The notes beneath the pieces are model-generated. The model was given only the letters and a program-made list of their open reading frames with translations, made no database searches and was not told the origin of the DNA. Of a DNA stretch of 64,000 bases, positions 46,918 through 56,508 are shown piece by piece; positions within the stretch are counted from its first letter, which is position 1; every line of letters begins with the position of its first letter. Source of the DNA: Erigeron canadensis (taxonomy: Eukaryota; Streptophyta; Magnoliopsida; Asterales; Asteraceae); assembly GCF_010389155.1 (NCBI RefSeq), contig NC_057768.1:50076778-50140777 (forward strand), read 5' to 3'. Both the position numbers and the translations under genes were made by a program.

Positions 46918-47367
46918 ATGGCTTCAAGGGCTTTGGCAACAACAGCTTTTCTCCTTACTCTCAATCTTGTGTTCTTCAGTTTGGTGACTTCCACTCATAC
47001 CCCAAAAGGCTGCCCACCACCACCCCCGTCTCCTTGCCCACCACCACCTCCGGCACCGTGCCCACCACCACCAAAAGTTCCGACACCTTCACATCCTCCC
47101 AGCAAAGCCACTTGCCCAAAAGACACTCTCAAGTTGGGTGTATGTGCTAAGCTGCTCAATGACCTTGTCCACCTAGTTGTCGGAACTCCACCAAAGACAC
47201 CATGCTGCACCCTCATCCAGGGCCTTGCCGATCTTGAGGCTGCCGTCTGCCTTTGCACTGCCATTAAAGCTAACGTCTTGGGGATCCACCTCAACGTCCC
47301 CGTCTCATTGAGCTTGTTGCTTAACTACTGTGGAAAGAAGGTCCCCTCCGGCTTTCAATGTGCCTAG
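46918..47367 (+). CDS. Hybrid proline-rich protein, 8-cysteine motif (DC2.15 / 14 kDa type)
   Basis: A 149-residue secreted cell-wall protein in one exon. Residues 1-25 form a signal peptide (hydrophobic 8-23, likely cleaved after LVTS). Residues 31-60 are a proline repeat region with Cys interspersed ([14 protein letters not shown]). The C-terminal domain has the full eight-cysteine pattern at 66, 76, 96, 97, 111, 113, 138 and 148: C-x9-C-x19-CC-x13-C-x-C-x24-C-x9-C. That is the spacing of the DC2.15/HyPRP family, related in fold to lipid-transfer and seed 2S proteins. Members are apoplastic or plastid-associated and linked to wall extensibility, cold or pathogen response; which applies here cannot be told. 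It has a TATA box 64-73 bases upstream and a poly(A) signal 130 bases downstream, and looks functional. Antisense and +1 frames over it are shadows of its repeats. Confidence 0.95.
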   Translation: MASRALATTAFLLTLNLVFFSLVTSTHTPKGCPPPPPSPCPPPPPAPCPPPPKVPTPSHPPSKATCPKDTLKLGVCAKLLNDLVHLVVGTPPKTPCCTLIQGLADLEAAVCLCTAIKANVLGIHLNVPVSLSLLLNYCGKKVPSGFQCA

Positions 47368-47497
47368 ATCGATTTACTCCATCTTTAGAATTATCAAAGT
47401 ACTTGTATATTTGGTATAATTAAACGTACGTTTAATTAATGGAAGGTACAAGATACCCTTGTAAAGAATCATGGACCTACGTACGGTATGATTCAAG

Positions 47498-47503
47498 AAT
47501 AAA
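47498..47503 (+). terminator. Poly(A) signal of the proline-rich protein gene
   Basis: AATAAA, 131 bases after the stop codon, followed by T/G-rich DNA. Confidence 0.55.
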
Positions 47504-47997
47504 TAAGTTATGTACTTGTATTTTGCAAATTCATGAATTTTACAGACACTCTTGTATTTGGATTTCTATTACGTTTGGAATTCAAGGAGTATATAATACA
47601 TATGTGTGTACGTTGTTGTGTGTGATATATGATATGACGAGATGAATTCATACCAAATAACCAAAACACCCCAAAACAAAAACAAAAACAAAACCTCTTT
47701 ACATACTCTCAAGTTTCAAAAGTCTTGCCCACTACAAGAAAAATATCAATTAGTGACGACTAAAATTTGATTACTAGTAACCTTATTTAGTTACCATTAA
47801 AAAAAAGTGGTCACTAAATTTGGCCACTAAACAAAATTAGTGGCCAAAAAATAACATTTTTTGGTCTCTAAACAACATTAGTGACAGACTTTTAGTGACG
47901 AAAAGTGACAAAAAGTGACCACTAAAAAATTGGTCACTAATTTATCATAATGACCAAATTTTCGTCACTATATTTAGTGACCAAATTTTGGTCATTA

Positions 47998-50055
47998 TGT
48001 AATACCCGTGAGTTAATCATTTAAGTTTTCGAGTCAAAATAAAGTTTTCACTATATACGACCTCGTAATTTTGACTCAGCCTCGTATTTAAGTTGACATC
48101 GTAAATTAAGTGTAGCATCGTATTTGGAGATTAGCCTCGTATTTTTGTCGGCCTCGTATTTTTGGTGTTAGTCTCTTATTTGGTTCGGCCTAGTATTAAG
48201 GCCTTGTATGGGATATTCTATTTTATCCTACATATAAATACTCTTTTTCTTTCACCATTCCTCATTTCCACCAACTTAACCTCTAAGCAAAACACACACA
48301 CACACACTTTTGCTACCCCATACCCTTTTTATGCTTTTTTTTTGAATATTTTTGGTTTTTCTTTTATTACACACACTACACCCGCCAACTATGAAACTTT
48401 TTACGTCCAAAACGTTTAGAATCATATACTACAACTTTTGTCAAAGTTTCATGTGATTTCGTTAACAAAATCTTGAGATATAAGAAATTTTGTACACTTT
48501 TTATAAACTTGGTTCAAATGAGTTTTCGAGTTTAAGTCCGTTTCCGAGTTTTCAACGTTAGTATTGTTTTTCTATCATATTTGTAGGTTTAAAAGTACAA
48601 TCTAATGTTAAAAACAACTTCCAGATCGAAAGAAACGATTAGGGTTTTCTAGAATGAATTTTGGGGAAGAACAGCCCAGTTTGCGACCACGACAATTTGA
48701 GCCCTCGTATTTCAAATGTGATCTCGTATTTCAATTGTGACCTCGTATTTTAAATGTGATCTCGTATTTTCAAATGTGACCTCGTATTTCAATTGTGACC
48801 TCGTATTTCAAATGTGACCTCGTATTTCAATTGTGACCTCGTATTTCAGATGTGACCCTGTATTTCAAATATGACCTCATATTTCAATTGTGACATCGTA
48901 TTTCAAATGTGACCTCGTATTTCATTTGTGACCTCGTATTTCCAATTGAGACCCCAGATTTACTAGCCTCTCAATTTTAATTTTGTCTTTTAGTGAAATA
49001 AGACCTCAAATTCAACTTAAGACCTCAAATTTCAATTGAGACCTCGTACTTCAATTACTACCTCGATTTGGTCAACTTTAGTCAACTTTAGTCGGTTTGG
49101 TCAACTTTGGTTGGTTTGGTCAACTTTAGTCGATTTGGTCAACTTAGTCAAACTTGTAATTTGGTCAACTTTGGTCAAACTTGTAAAATCGGGTCAAAGT
49201 CAAACTAGTACGCTTTTGGACAACTTAGTCAACACTTGGCGGCATGTTATGAGCACGTTTACCTGTAATGAACACATATTTAATTATGATAATTTGGAAC
49301 AGATTGTTACGTGTCGGTTACTTTTACGTGTCGGTTACTTGCTTCCTGATATCTTGCGTAGCTTAATCTTGTTGCTAGCATTCAAGTGAGCTTCGTAGTC
49401 CCCTTTTTACTTGTTTTCTCGGGGCTGATACAAAATGTTTTCTTGTGAAACTGTATTTATTGGATATGATACTGTGACAACCTATTTTGACTACATGATT
49501 GATAACGCATTTCGGATACTTCTTGATAACTTGTTTAGATAAATATATGATTTCATGACTTGGATACCTATTGATTTACATTGTGGATACATATGGATGC
49601 ATTGGATACATGTTTTTGAGCACGACTGGTTGTTGAACCGTAAGTCCCTTCATAGTCAACCTTAACCTGGTACCGTAAGTGTTGTCAACCTTGATAAGTC
49701 AATGGCAACCTTATGATTATGTCAACCTTGATAAGTCCATGGCAACATTGTGACATGGCCACTTTGAGTATTCATGAAAATGCATCACGATAACCTGATA
49801 ACATAACCCTACGAACTCACCAACCATTGTGTTAATGTTCTCTTTTGTATTAGTATGACATTATGCCTAACCTTTGATCCCCTGCGTGAGAGTCGGATTA
49901 TGCTTTATTTGTGTTTGGATTTATGTTAAATGTTTGTGTTAATCTATGACAAGACTTTCTATATTTATGGATTCATTTAGTCTTCCTATGTAATATCCAT
50001 GGCGCGTGTACTATGCGTCGCATCCCGAGTTTTCCGCCTTAGTCGGGGTGTGACG
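47998..50055. mobile_element. Solo LTR (2.06 kb) with CATTA target duplication, inside the CACTA element
   Basis: Begins TGTAATACCCGTGAG and ends GGGGTGTGACG (probably a mutated ...GACA). CATTA flanks both ends (47993-47997 and 50056-50060). ACATATAAATACTC near 48230 is a TATA candidate, followed by a pyrimidine-rich leader. Its termini resemble those of the 3.0-kb LTR at 40398, suggesting the same broad lineage. No protein domains. Confidence 0.8.
48690..48960. repeat. Tandem array, 21-22-bp unit (CCTCGTATTTCAA...)
   Basis: About a dozen copies of CCTCGTATTTCAA(T/A)TGTGA in one orientation inside the LTR. A looser TTGGTCAACTTTAGTC array lies at about 49070-49170. Head-to-tail with no spacers. 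Confidence 0.85.
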
Positions 50056-50285
50056 CATTATAATAAATTAGTGACCAAATTTTAAGTGGTCACTTTTCGT
50101 CACTAAAGGTCCGTCACTAATTTTGTTTAGAGACAAAAAATGTTATTTTTAGCCATTAATTGTGTTTAGTGGCCAAATTTAGTGACCACTTTTTCTTAAT
50201 GGTAACTAAATAAAGTCATTAGGGACCAAATTTTGGTCGTCACTAAGCAAAATGGTCACTAATCAACATTTTTCTTGTAGTGGCC

Positions 50286-50640
50286 AAAACATCCAAAACA
50301 AACTTGGTGCTCATTAAAAATATACCAAATCCAAGCTACTAGTATCTAATGCAAAATCTAAGTAATTCACAATTAAACTACTAGAATATATAATCAAACG
50401 AATTACTAGAATACATTATTAAACATCTCCAAAAAACTAAACAAAATTAAAGTTCAATGCAAAGTCCATACTATAGTCGTTTTGAACCGAAAATGCATTG
50501 TGTCCAAAATTTAACCATGGCATCTAATTGTGACTGTTCGTATGGTCTTGTATCATTTCAAGGTATCTACAAATATAAGAAAAAAGAATTTAACATTATA
50601 GCTTATATATAAAAGAAAAAAAATTGCAAAAACCAAAATT
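50286..50640. other. Intergenic, no feature seen
   Basis: AT-rich flank of the CACTA insertion, leading into the ARF-GAP pseudogene. No repeat or gene identified. Confidence 0.35.
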
Positions 50641-51067
50641 GGACAAATGACATGGGGAATCATGAGAGCTGTAATGGCAATGGCTTTACAGAAGGTTGAA
50701 GAATACACCAAAGAAAGCCCTTCCGGGAAGAGTGATGACTCTTCAAGAAATAAGACCAAAGGAAATGGATTTTTATCAAAAATCAAAAGGTTGGAATTCT
50801 AATGGTGGGAATGGCACTTCAGCCAGCTCATGCATCCGAAAGGAATATAACGACGTCTGCTGGTGCTTCGGATGATTGGGATAATGGCATAGAAAGCATA
50901 CATCTGATGTAGGAACTGTGTCATAGATTGGTGATAGTTGGGCACGTTGGGATGATGATAAAGACGATGATGATGATGATGGATTTTATCAGACCACATA
51001 TAATGGTAAAACTGTTACTCATACTGGGAAATCAGATAGAAGCTGGTCCGGTGCAAGCTTTCATTAA
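50641..51067 (+). pseudogene. 3' fragment of an ARF GTPase-activating protein gene (AGD6/AGD7-like)
   Basis: From 50641 one frame reads GQMTWGIMRAVMAMALQKVE then EYTKESPSGKSDD, which I recognise as the middle/C-terminal region of the plant ARF-GAPs AGD6 and AGD7. Another frame then gives SAGASDDWDNG, and a third gives GDSWARWDDDKDDDDDDGFY and TGKSDRSWSGASFH with a stop at 51065-51067, matching that family's acidic Trp-rich end. At least two frameshifts and internal stops disable it. The N-terminal ARF-GAP zinc finger is absent. The pieces adjoin without introns, so it may be a processed copy. Identification is from memory of the family, without a search. Confidence 0.6.
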
Positions 51068-51290
51068 GATCAGCCAATATATTATTTTGTATTACATTGT
51101 ATTGTTGAGAAAGGGGTTGAGATGTGTTGGGTGGAAGAGGGGAGAAATGAAGTTGATATATGTGCAATTATGAACAGGTCAGGTTGGTACATTTTCCAAC
51201 TAAAAGAGAACTAATGATATATCGTTAGATCTTTTGTTTTATGATTACGGTCATGTATTTAGATAAAACCATAAACTATGATTTGAATGC

Positions 51291-52281
51291 TGATGATGTA
51301 CCCTATACGGAGCCCTACCTCCGTACCCGAAGCAGATACAACGACACCTTCGCACATGTAAAACTACTTGTCTACAACACTTAATATCGGATCTACATCC
51401 AAAAGCTACGAAGCGCAACCTTCGTAGTTATACTCATTCCAGAGCTCCTGAGCAATCTGCCCAACTCCGGATGAACGTACCAAAAGATCGGATACACATA
51501 AATGCTTTCCATGGTTATCCGAATCTTCTTATAAAATAGATAATATATCTAGGCCTGATTAATAGGGGTGTAATTGAGACGAGTCGAGCCGACATAGTGC
51601 CAAGCTTGACCTCGACTCGATTGTGAAACTCGAAGCTCGAAACTCGACTCGAGCTCGACTAAGCCTTTATTTTAAATCAAATTAGTGTCATAAGCTCGAC
51701 AATTGCAAGCTCGACTCGATTAAGCTCGGCTCGGTAGAATATAAATTATGTAAAAATATATAATACTCATGGGTAATATTGTAAATAAGTAAAGATTGAT
51801 TAAGCTCACGAGCTTTTCGAGTAGGCTGTTTTGAGGCTCGAGCTCGACTCGAAGTTCTACTCGAGTAGCTCGAGCTCGACTCGACTAAGACCAAGTCGAT
51901 TTCGAATAATTTGCGAGTCAAATTCGGGTAGCTCACGAAATGTATCGTCTCGTTTACACCCCTAGGCTTGAGTACACGGTTTGATCACAATCTTCTTAAA
52001 AAGATAAAAGATATCTTCAAAGGAGGAAGAGATTTACCATAACTCTCATACCATCCTCTTCAAGATTTCTACCCCCTATATAAAGGGGGAGATGCCATGC
52101 GGCATGGATTCATTCTACACACGCAACTAACACTGGACCTTGAGCTCGGTACTATATAACAAAACAAACTAGGTGTAAGGCAGCCATAGTCCCCTCTGAC
52201 CGGAAGGGAATCGCCTACAAACCACCTTCACAGCATCCACACCCCCTAGGTTGTGCCATAGTGCGATTATTTGACCAAACA
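51291..52281 (+). mobile_element. Solo LTR A with AATGC target duplication, containing a MITE
   Basis: Starts TGATGATGTACCCTATACGG and ends GATTATTTGACCAAACA; AATGC flanks it (51286-51290 and 52282-52286). Subtracting the MITE leaves about 588 bp, nearly the 593 bp of the inverted relative at 53579-54171. CCCCCTATATAAAGGGGGAG near 52072 is a TATA context. No internal domains. Confidence 0.85.
51563..51964. mobile_element. hAT-like MITE nested in solo LTR A
   Basis: Ends TAGGGGTGTAA and TTACACCCCTA, with an interior of CTCGACTCGAGCTCGACT-type strings. AGGCCTGA (51551-51558) and AGGCTTGA (51964-51971) flank it, 7 of 8 matching, but four bases separate the left copy from the repeat end, so the exact duplication is uncertain. 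The interruption coincides with the extra length of LTR A relative to LTR B. Confidence 0.65.
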
Positions 52282-52286
52282 AATGC

Positions 52287-53250
52287 GTTTGCTGTGTTCC
52301 ATGTTTTCTTGCAAAACAAAAATGGAATCAAGGAGTGTTTTCCTTAAGTAACCGCGCCCTAAAAGTTTCAAAAAATAGATTTAAAAATTACGAGTGGGTC
52401 AAACCGAGTCGCACATCATCGCACCATGGGCCGACCCATATGACCATGAGTAATTAAAAATTCGGCTCATGGGAGGCTTGGTTAGGTTGATGCAAGGGAG
52501 GAAAAGGAGGGAGAAAAAAATAGGTATATTTTTTTTCTTTCTTTTGCCCCACATTAATATATGTACTTTTCTTATGGGAGTTTGATACCCTCCTTAGCGT
52601 GGAGAGCAAACCAAATAGTTATTTTTCAATGGGTAAGTTGTTATAACTTTCGGTTATAGATAGCACTTAACTAAATACCGAAGGTTCGTTTGTGTGTACG
52701 GAACTAAGGTGTGCAACTTTGGGCTCTAGTATGTGACAGGTGGTTTACGGTTTTTACTAAAAGATTAGTTTTTTTTTTCTATTTATTAGTTGATAATATT
52801 GCATGCATTTAAATAATTTTGTATCAGGGAATTAAACAGTTTAAATTTTTTATTAACTTGCGACAGTGACGTAGTTTAGTGGTGTCGGTGACCGATGGTG
52901 ATGACATTGACAATTCGTGTTGAATGGTGTAACCGTGTAAGTTGATGTAAGGGTGATTGTGAAAATATTTTAGAAGATAAGGACTTAGAGTGTAAATTAG
53001 CAAGATAAAAGTTTAAAGTGTAAATTAATTCATTAAGGGCAAATTCGATAATCTCTAATATTTCTTTCCATAGAGGGTGTTTATTAAGGTTAATTTAATA
53101 CTTTTGTATCTAACCATTTCCTAACACTTTCTAAAAATAGGGAGTTGATAACTATTATAAAAGAGTATAGATATAGATATAGATTATAATGAACATTCAC
53201 TATTGATACAAACTAGTAGTATATTTAAAGAAATATCATAATTATTTTAT
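52287..53250. other. Intergenic, no gene seen
   Basis: Mixed composition with no domain-bearing frame. CAAACCGAGTCGCACATC near 52390 looks like degraded GGGTC/CGACCC transposon interior. Nothing else is assigned. Confidence 0.3.
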
Positions 53251-53254
53251 CGAA

Positions 53255-53281
53255 CTAGATTATTTTCCCGCGTAATACGCG
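53255..53281 (-). mobile_element. Helitron-like 3' terminus
   Basis: On the minus strand the hairpin CGCGTATTACGCG is followed by about 10 bases, CTAG and T. It is the same terminus as at 7425-7451. If the segment at 54820-54995 is the 5' end (TCTATATATCACAAGG on the minus strand near 54997), the element would be about 1.7 kb and contain solo LTR B. Confidence 0.5.
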
Positions 53282-53578
53282 AGCTAAACATATAAAATTT
53301 TCATAAATAATATAATTAGCAGTTTTAAATAAGACATGTTGGAATATGATGATAACAAACAATATAAAAGAATGTTTAAATCTTTAGTTGTAAGCTCAGT
53401 TAGGTTATGTTCACTAAAATTAGATCAACTTAGATGTTTAAGTTGAACCGGAATTCACATGTATTGATGTAATAACTTTAAGAAATGATTTTTTTCAAAA
53501 TGCATTAATAAAGATTATAGCATTTGATTTAAGTTAATGATGAGAATAAAGATAGAAGACAAAGTTGGGTATATAAGT

Positions 53579-54171
53579 TGTTTGATCAAATAATCGCACT
53601 ATGACTCAACCGAAGGTGTGAGTGGGTTGGAGGTGTTTTGTTGGCGATTCCCTTTCGGTCAGAGGGTCGAAGATCGCTTTACGCCTATTGTTGTTGGTCC
53701 TTAAGTCGTTTCGTGCGACTTAGGGTTTATGGAGTGGTTTAGGGTTTATGATAATATCGGAGGTCGTATGTATATTGATTATTCAGAGAGAATTGTATGT
53801 GATATATATGATGATGTGTCGTATGGCTTCCTCCTCTATTTATATAGAGGGTATAAACTTGGAGAGGGGGGTAAGAGAATTAGAGTAAATCTCTTCCTCA
53901 TTTGGTAATCTCTTAATAAACCATGTCCGAGTTATTCGGACTTTGATATGTATTTTATTCGGATAATAATGGAAAGGATTTATACCCGGTCTATGTTATA
54001 TATTTTATTTTGGAGCTAGGTATTTGTTACTGTAAGAGCTCCGGAATGATTATATTGAACGGAGGTTGGGCTCCGTCCTAGGTATATAAATAAGTAATTT
54101 TCACCTGTAAAAAGGTGTCTTCGTATCTGCTTCGGATACAGAGCTAAAGCTCCGTATAGGGTATATCATTA
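53579..54171 (-). mobile_element. Solo LTR B (inverted relative of LTR A)
   Basis: On the minus strand it starts TAATGATATACCCTATACGG (TG mutated to TA) and ends GCGATTATTTGATCAAACA. It shares GGCGATTCCCTT(C/T)CGGTCAG and ACGGAGC(C/T)(C/T)-rich blocks with LTR A. Flanks TAAGT (53574-53578) and GAAGT (54172-54176) match 4 of 5. A TATA-like TATTTATATAGAGGG lies near 53840. Confidence 0.75.
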
Positions 54172-54515
54172 GAAGTCAACTTAGACTAATCAGTAAGGAT
54201 CAACAACCTGGGACATATGATTGTGTAAAGATCCTAAGTTTCTTTTATCAATTTTAGATCCATTATGACTATTTTCACGGCTCTTTATAATTATTGGAAA
54301 ATAATTAATATTTAATAAATATAATCATAAAAAAGATTTTTAATGATTATAAATATTTATGCTTCATTAGCCATGTATTAACATATTTGACGTATATCAT
54401 ATATTTATAAACTATAAATTTATTTTTTATTTCAATCGTAATTTGATAGTTTTTTATATTATAATAACTTATGAATAATAATGTATTGTATTTTTTTTAA
54501 AATTTTCTCAGTTAA

Positions 54516-54543
54516 TCCCGTACAATGCGCGAGTTTAATCTAG
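54516..54543 (+). mobile_element. Helitron-like 3' terminus
   Basis: CCCGTACAATGCGCGAG is followed by TTTAAT and CTAG then T. A weak hairpin is possible. It points opposite to the terminus at 53255. Confidence 0.4.
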
Positions 54544-54819
54544 TAATCTATATATGATATCTTATAATTTATAAAATAATAAATAAAATAATAAAGTAAA
54601 TAATATAATATTTTGATTTGTAAAAGAGGGAATGTAAGAGTTCGAAGAATCCGATATCTAATTACGTAATGCAAGTATCATTATAAGTATATTAATTTTA
54701 TAATAGTTTTTAAACATGATATGTTAAGTTAGTAAAAGTGATCATATCATTATCTTAGTTTTTATATAGAAGTTTAATTATTATTATTATTATTATTGTT
54801 ATTATTATTATTATTTATG

Positions 54820-54995
54820 GTATATTCTAGTAATTAAAAAGGGTATATTTTGACAAATTATATAAAGTAAAAGTATTATATTGTCATTTAAGAAAGTTGA
54901 AATAATTAAATTTGATCTAATAGTCATAAATTAAAGATGAAATTCATCCAATAATTCTAATTTGTTTAGGAATGAATTTAGGACCTTGTGATATA
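54820..54995. repeat. Dispersed repeat shared with 12610-12775
   Basis: Same orientation as the other copy, with GTTGAAATAATTAAATTTGA, ATGAATTTAGGACCTTGT and ATATTGTCATTTAA in order. Confidence 0.6.
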
Positions 54996-54997
54996 TA

Positions 54998-55719
54998 GAT
55001 TGTTTAGATAACCAAAGTTTGACGAGTATGTTTTTCGTCATCATTATTGCATGAGGCAAAGGTTACTTTTGAAAATTCTTATAGATCAATTTGTTTACGT
55101 TGTGATCAAGTGTATTAATTTTTAAAAGATACATCAAAATTTGCATTAATATATATAAAATCTGAAATGTATGTGTTCTATTGATACGATTTTAGAGAGA
55201 TCTCAAAAACTTAATACAGATCTACATCGATCTCTTCTTTTCGACGAAATTATTTAAATTAGCGATTGTGACAAAAAAACATGTTGTAAGCCTTTCTTTT
55301 ATTAATAATAATGTGTCTTTCATGAGAATTCCCATCCAGATGCAACCAAACAGAAATTTAGAGCAATCGTTGCAAATACTCCAAAGAAAAAGTAGAGGTA
55401 AATGCAATATGAGTATACAATTGGGTACACCATGTTAGTTTAATCTGATGATTCCAAAATTGTATCAGCTGTCATGTGCAATAGACTTCTTTTTTCCTTG
55501 CAAAAAGCCAAAAATTCATCACGGGAAATAGTTTAGACCGGCCTACTAATTAACACTGATAATTGATGATGGTTACTTTTTTTAAAGATGGTTAGTCAAT
55601 TATGCGTTCTTAATATAAATTTAGTGTTTTTGTTTTATAAACGTAATAATCCAAAGTAATCACAAACACCCGATTGTTTTAGATTATTGTCTATTGATGG
55701 TCCTCGAATGCACTACTTG
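54998..55719. other. Intergenic flank of the copia element
   Basis: AT-rich; no gene or repeat boundary recognised. It should contain the 3' host flank of the element to the right. Confidence 0.3.
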
Positions 55720-56363
55720 TGTTTTATTAACTAACTTGTAATATAAATACGAAATAACAAGAATAGAGATGAGATGTAAAGAACTTTGTTTAGTTATATG
55801 TATTTCAAACTAAACGATGAAAACATGGATGGTTGTTTGACAACAACAATAAACAATAAACAGAAAAGTATGTTAAGTTTTTGAACACACAAAAACTTAA
55901 CAAATTACTTAGAGAGAATAAAGTAAAACTGTGGAACATACCAACACCTCTTGTGGCTAGGTCAAGTGATTCCTTTTATAGGCAGATAAGGAATCACATG
56001 ACTACTCTAGTAGATGTTAACACATGAAGGTTGTCAACTATCTATTGGTGGATCATTCAGATCTGCAGAGGTCTCTTTCCTTCATCTTGTTTCTTTCCAA
56101 AAGCGGTATGAAAGAGAAACTTCATTGCACCGAAGTAGTACCAGGTCACATGTCTTTATCTTGATCTTTCAACACGTGTCCTTGGGACCATTCTTCTATT
56201 CTTTAAATTCCCGCTCATATTTGACTTACAAATACTGGACGATGAGTCATTGAACATATCATTTAGACTTTGAAGATAGATTATGCTTACAGATATATGA
56301 GCTCGTTGACAGCTCGCTGAATGAGTCGCTCGCTGAGTCCCTCAGCGAATCCTTGATCCAACA
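55720..56363 (-). repeat. 3' LTR of the Sirevirus-like element
   Basis: The minus strand starts TGTTGGATCAAGGATTCGC immediately after GGGGGAGAT. It probably ends at ...TTAATAAAACA near 55720; the end is inferred from alignment with 5087-5688. GTGTGTTCAAAAACTTAAC and ATCACTTGACCTAGCCA are shared by both LTRs. Confidence 0.6.
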
Positions 56364-56376
56364 ATCTCCCCCTATT
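56364..56376 (-). other. Polypurine tract of the Sirevirus-like element
   Basis: The minus strand reads AATAGGGGGAGAT directly before the LTR's TGTTGG. This is the usual copia plus-strand priming site. Confidence 0.8.
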
Positions 56377-56508
56377 CGCTGAAGAGACTCAGCTGAATAG
56401 AAGGTTTGCAATAATAGATATTTGACAAGACATCTTTGGTATAATGCTGATTTTATATATGACAAACATGTTACAAAATATCAACATTACAATTTTATAA
56501 ACAATCTA

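Larger units (their letters stand above)
47730..50282. mobile_element. CACTA (En/Spm) non-autonomous element, GCC target duplication, split by a solo LTR
   Basis: Left end CACTACAAGAAAAATATC, right end ATTTTTCTTGTAGTG, flanked by GCC on both sides (47727-47729 and 50283-50285). Subterminal AGTGACCAAATTT-type strings repeat in both orientations, as is usual for CACTA elements where they bind transposase. Without the 2.06-kb insertion it would be about 490 bp, so it is a MITE-sized deletion derivative. It starts 360 bp after the proline-rich gene's stop codon. Confidence 0.9.

Noticed and set aside
46995..47294. 99-codon antisense frame and an overlapping +1 frame at the proline-rich gene
   Set aside because: They are shadows of the CCN-rich proline repeats. 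The sense frame has a signal peptide and complete eight-cysteine motif.
48690..48960. CRISPR-like regular repeat array
   Set aside because: Units are head-to-tail with no unique spacers, lie inside a plant LTR, and the genome is eukaryotic.
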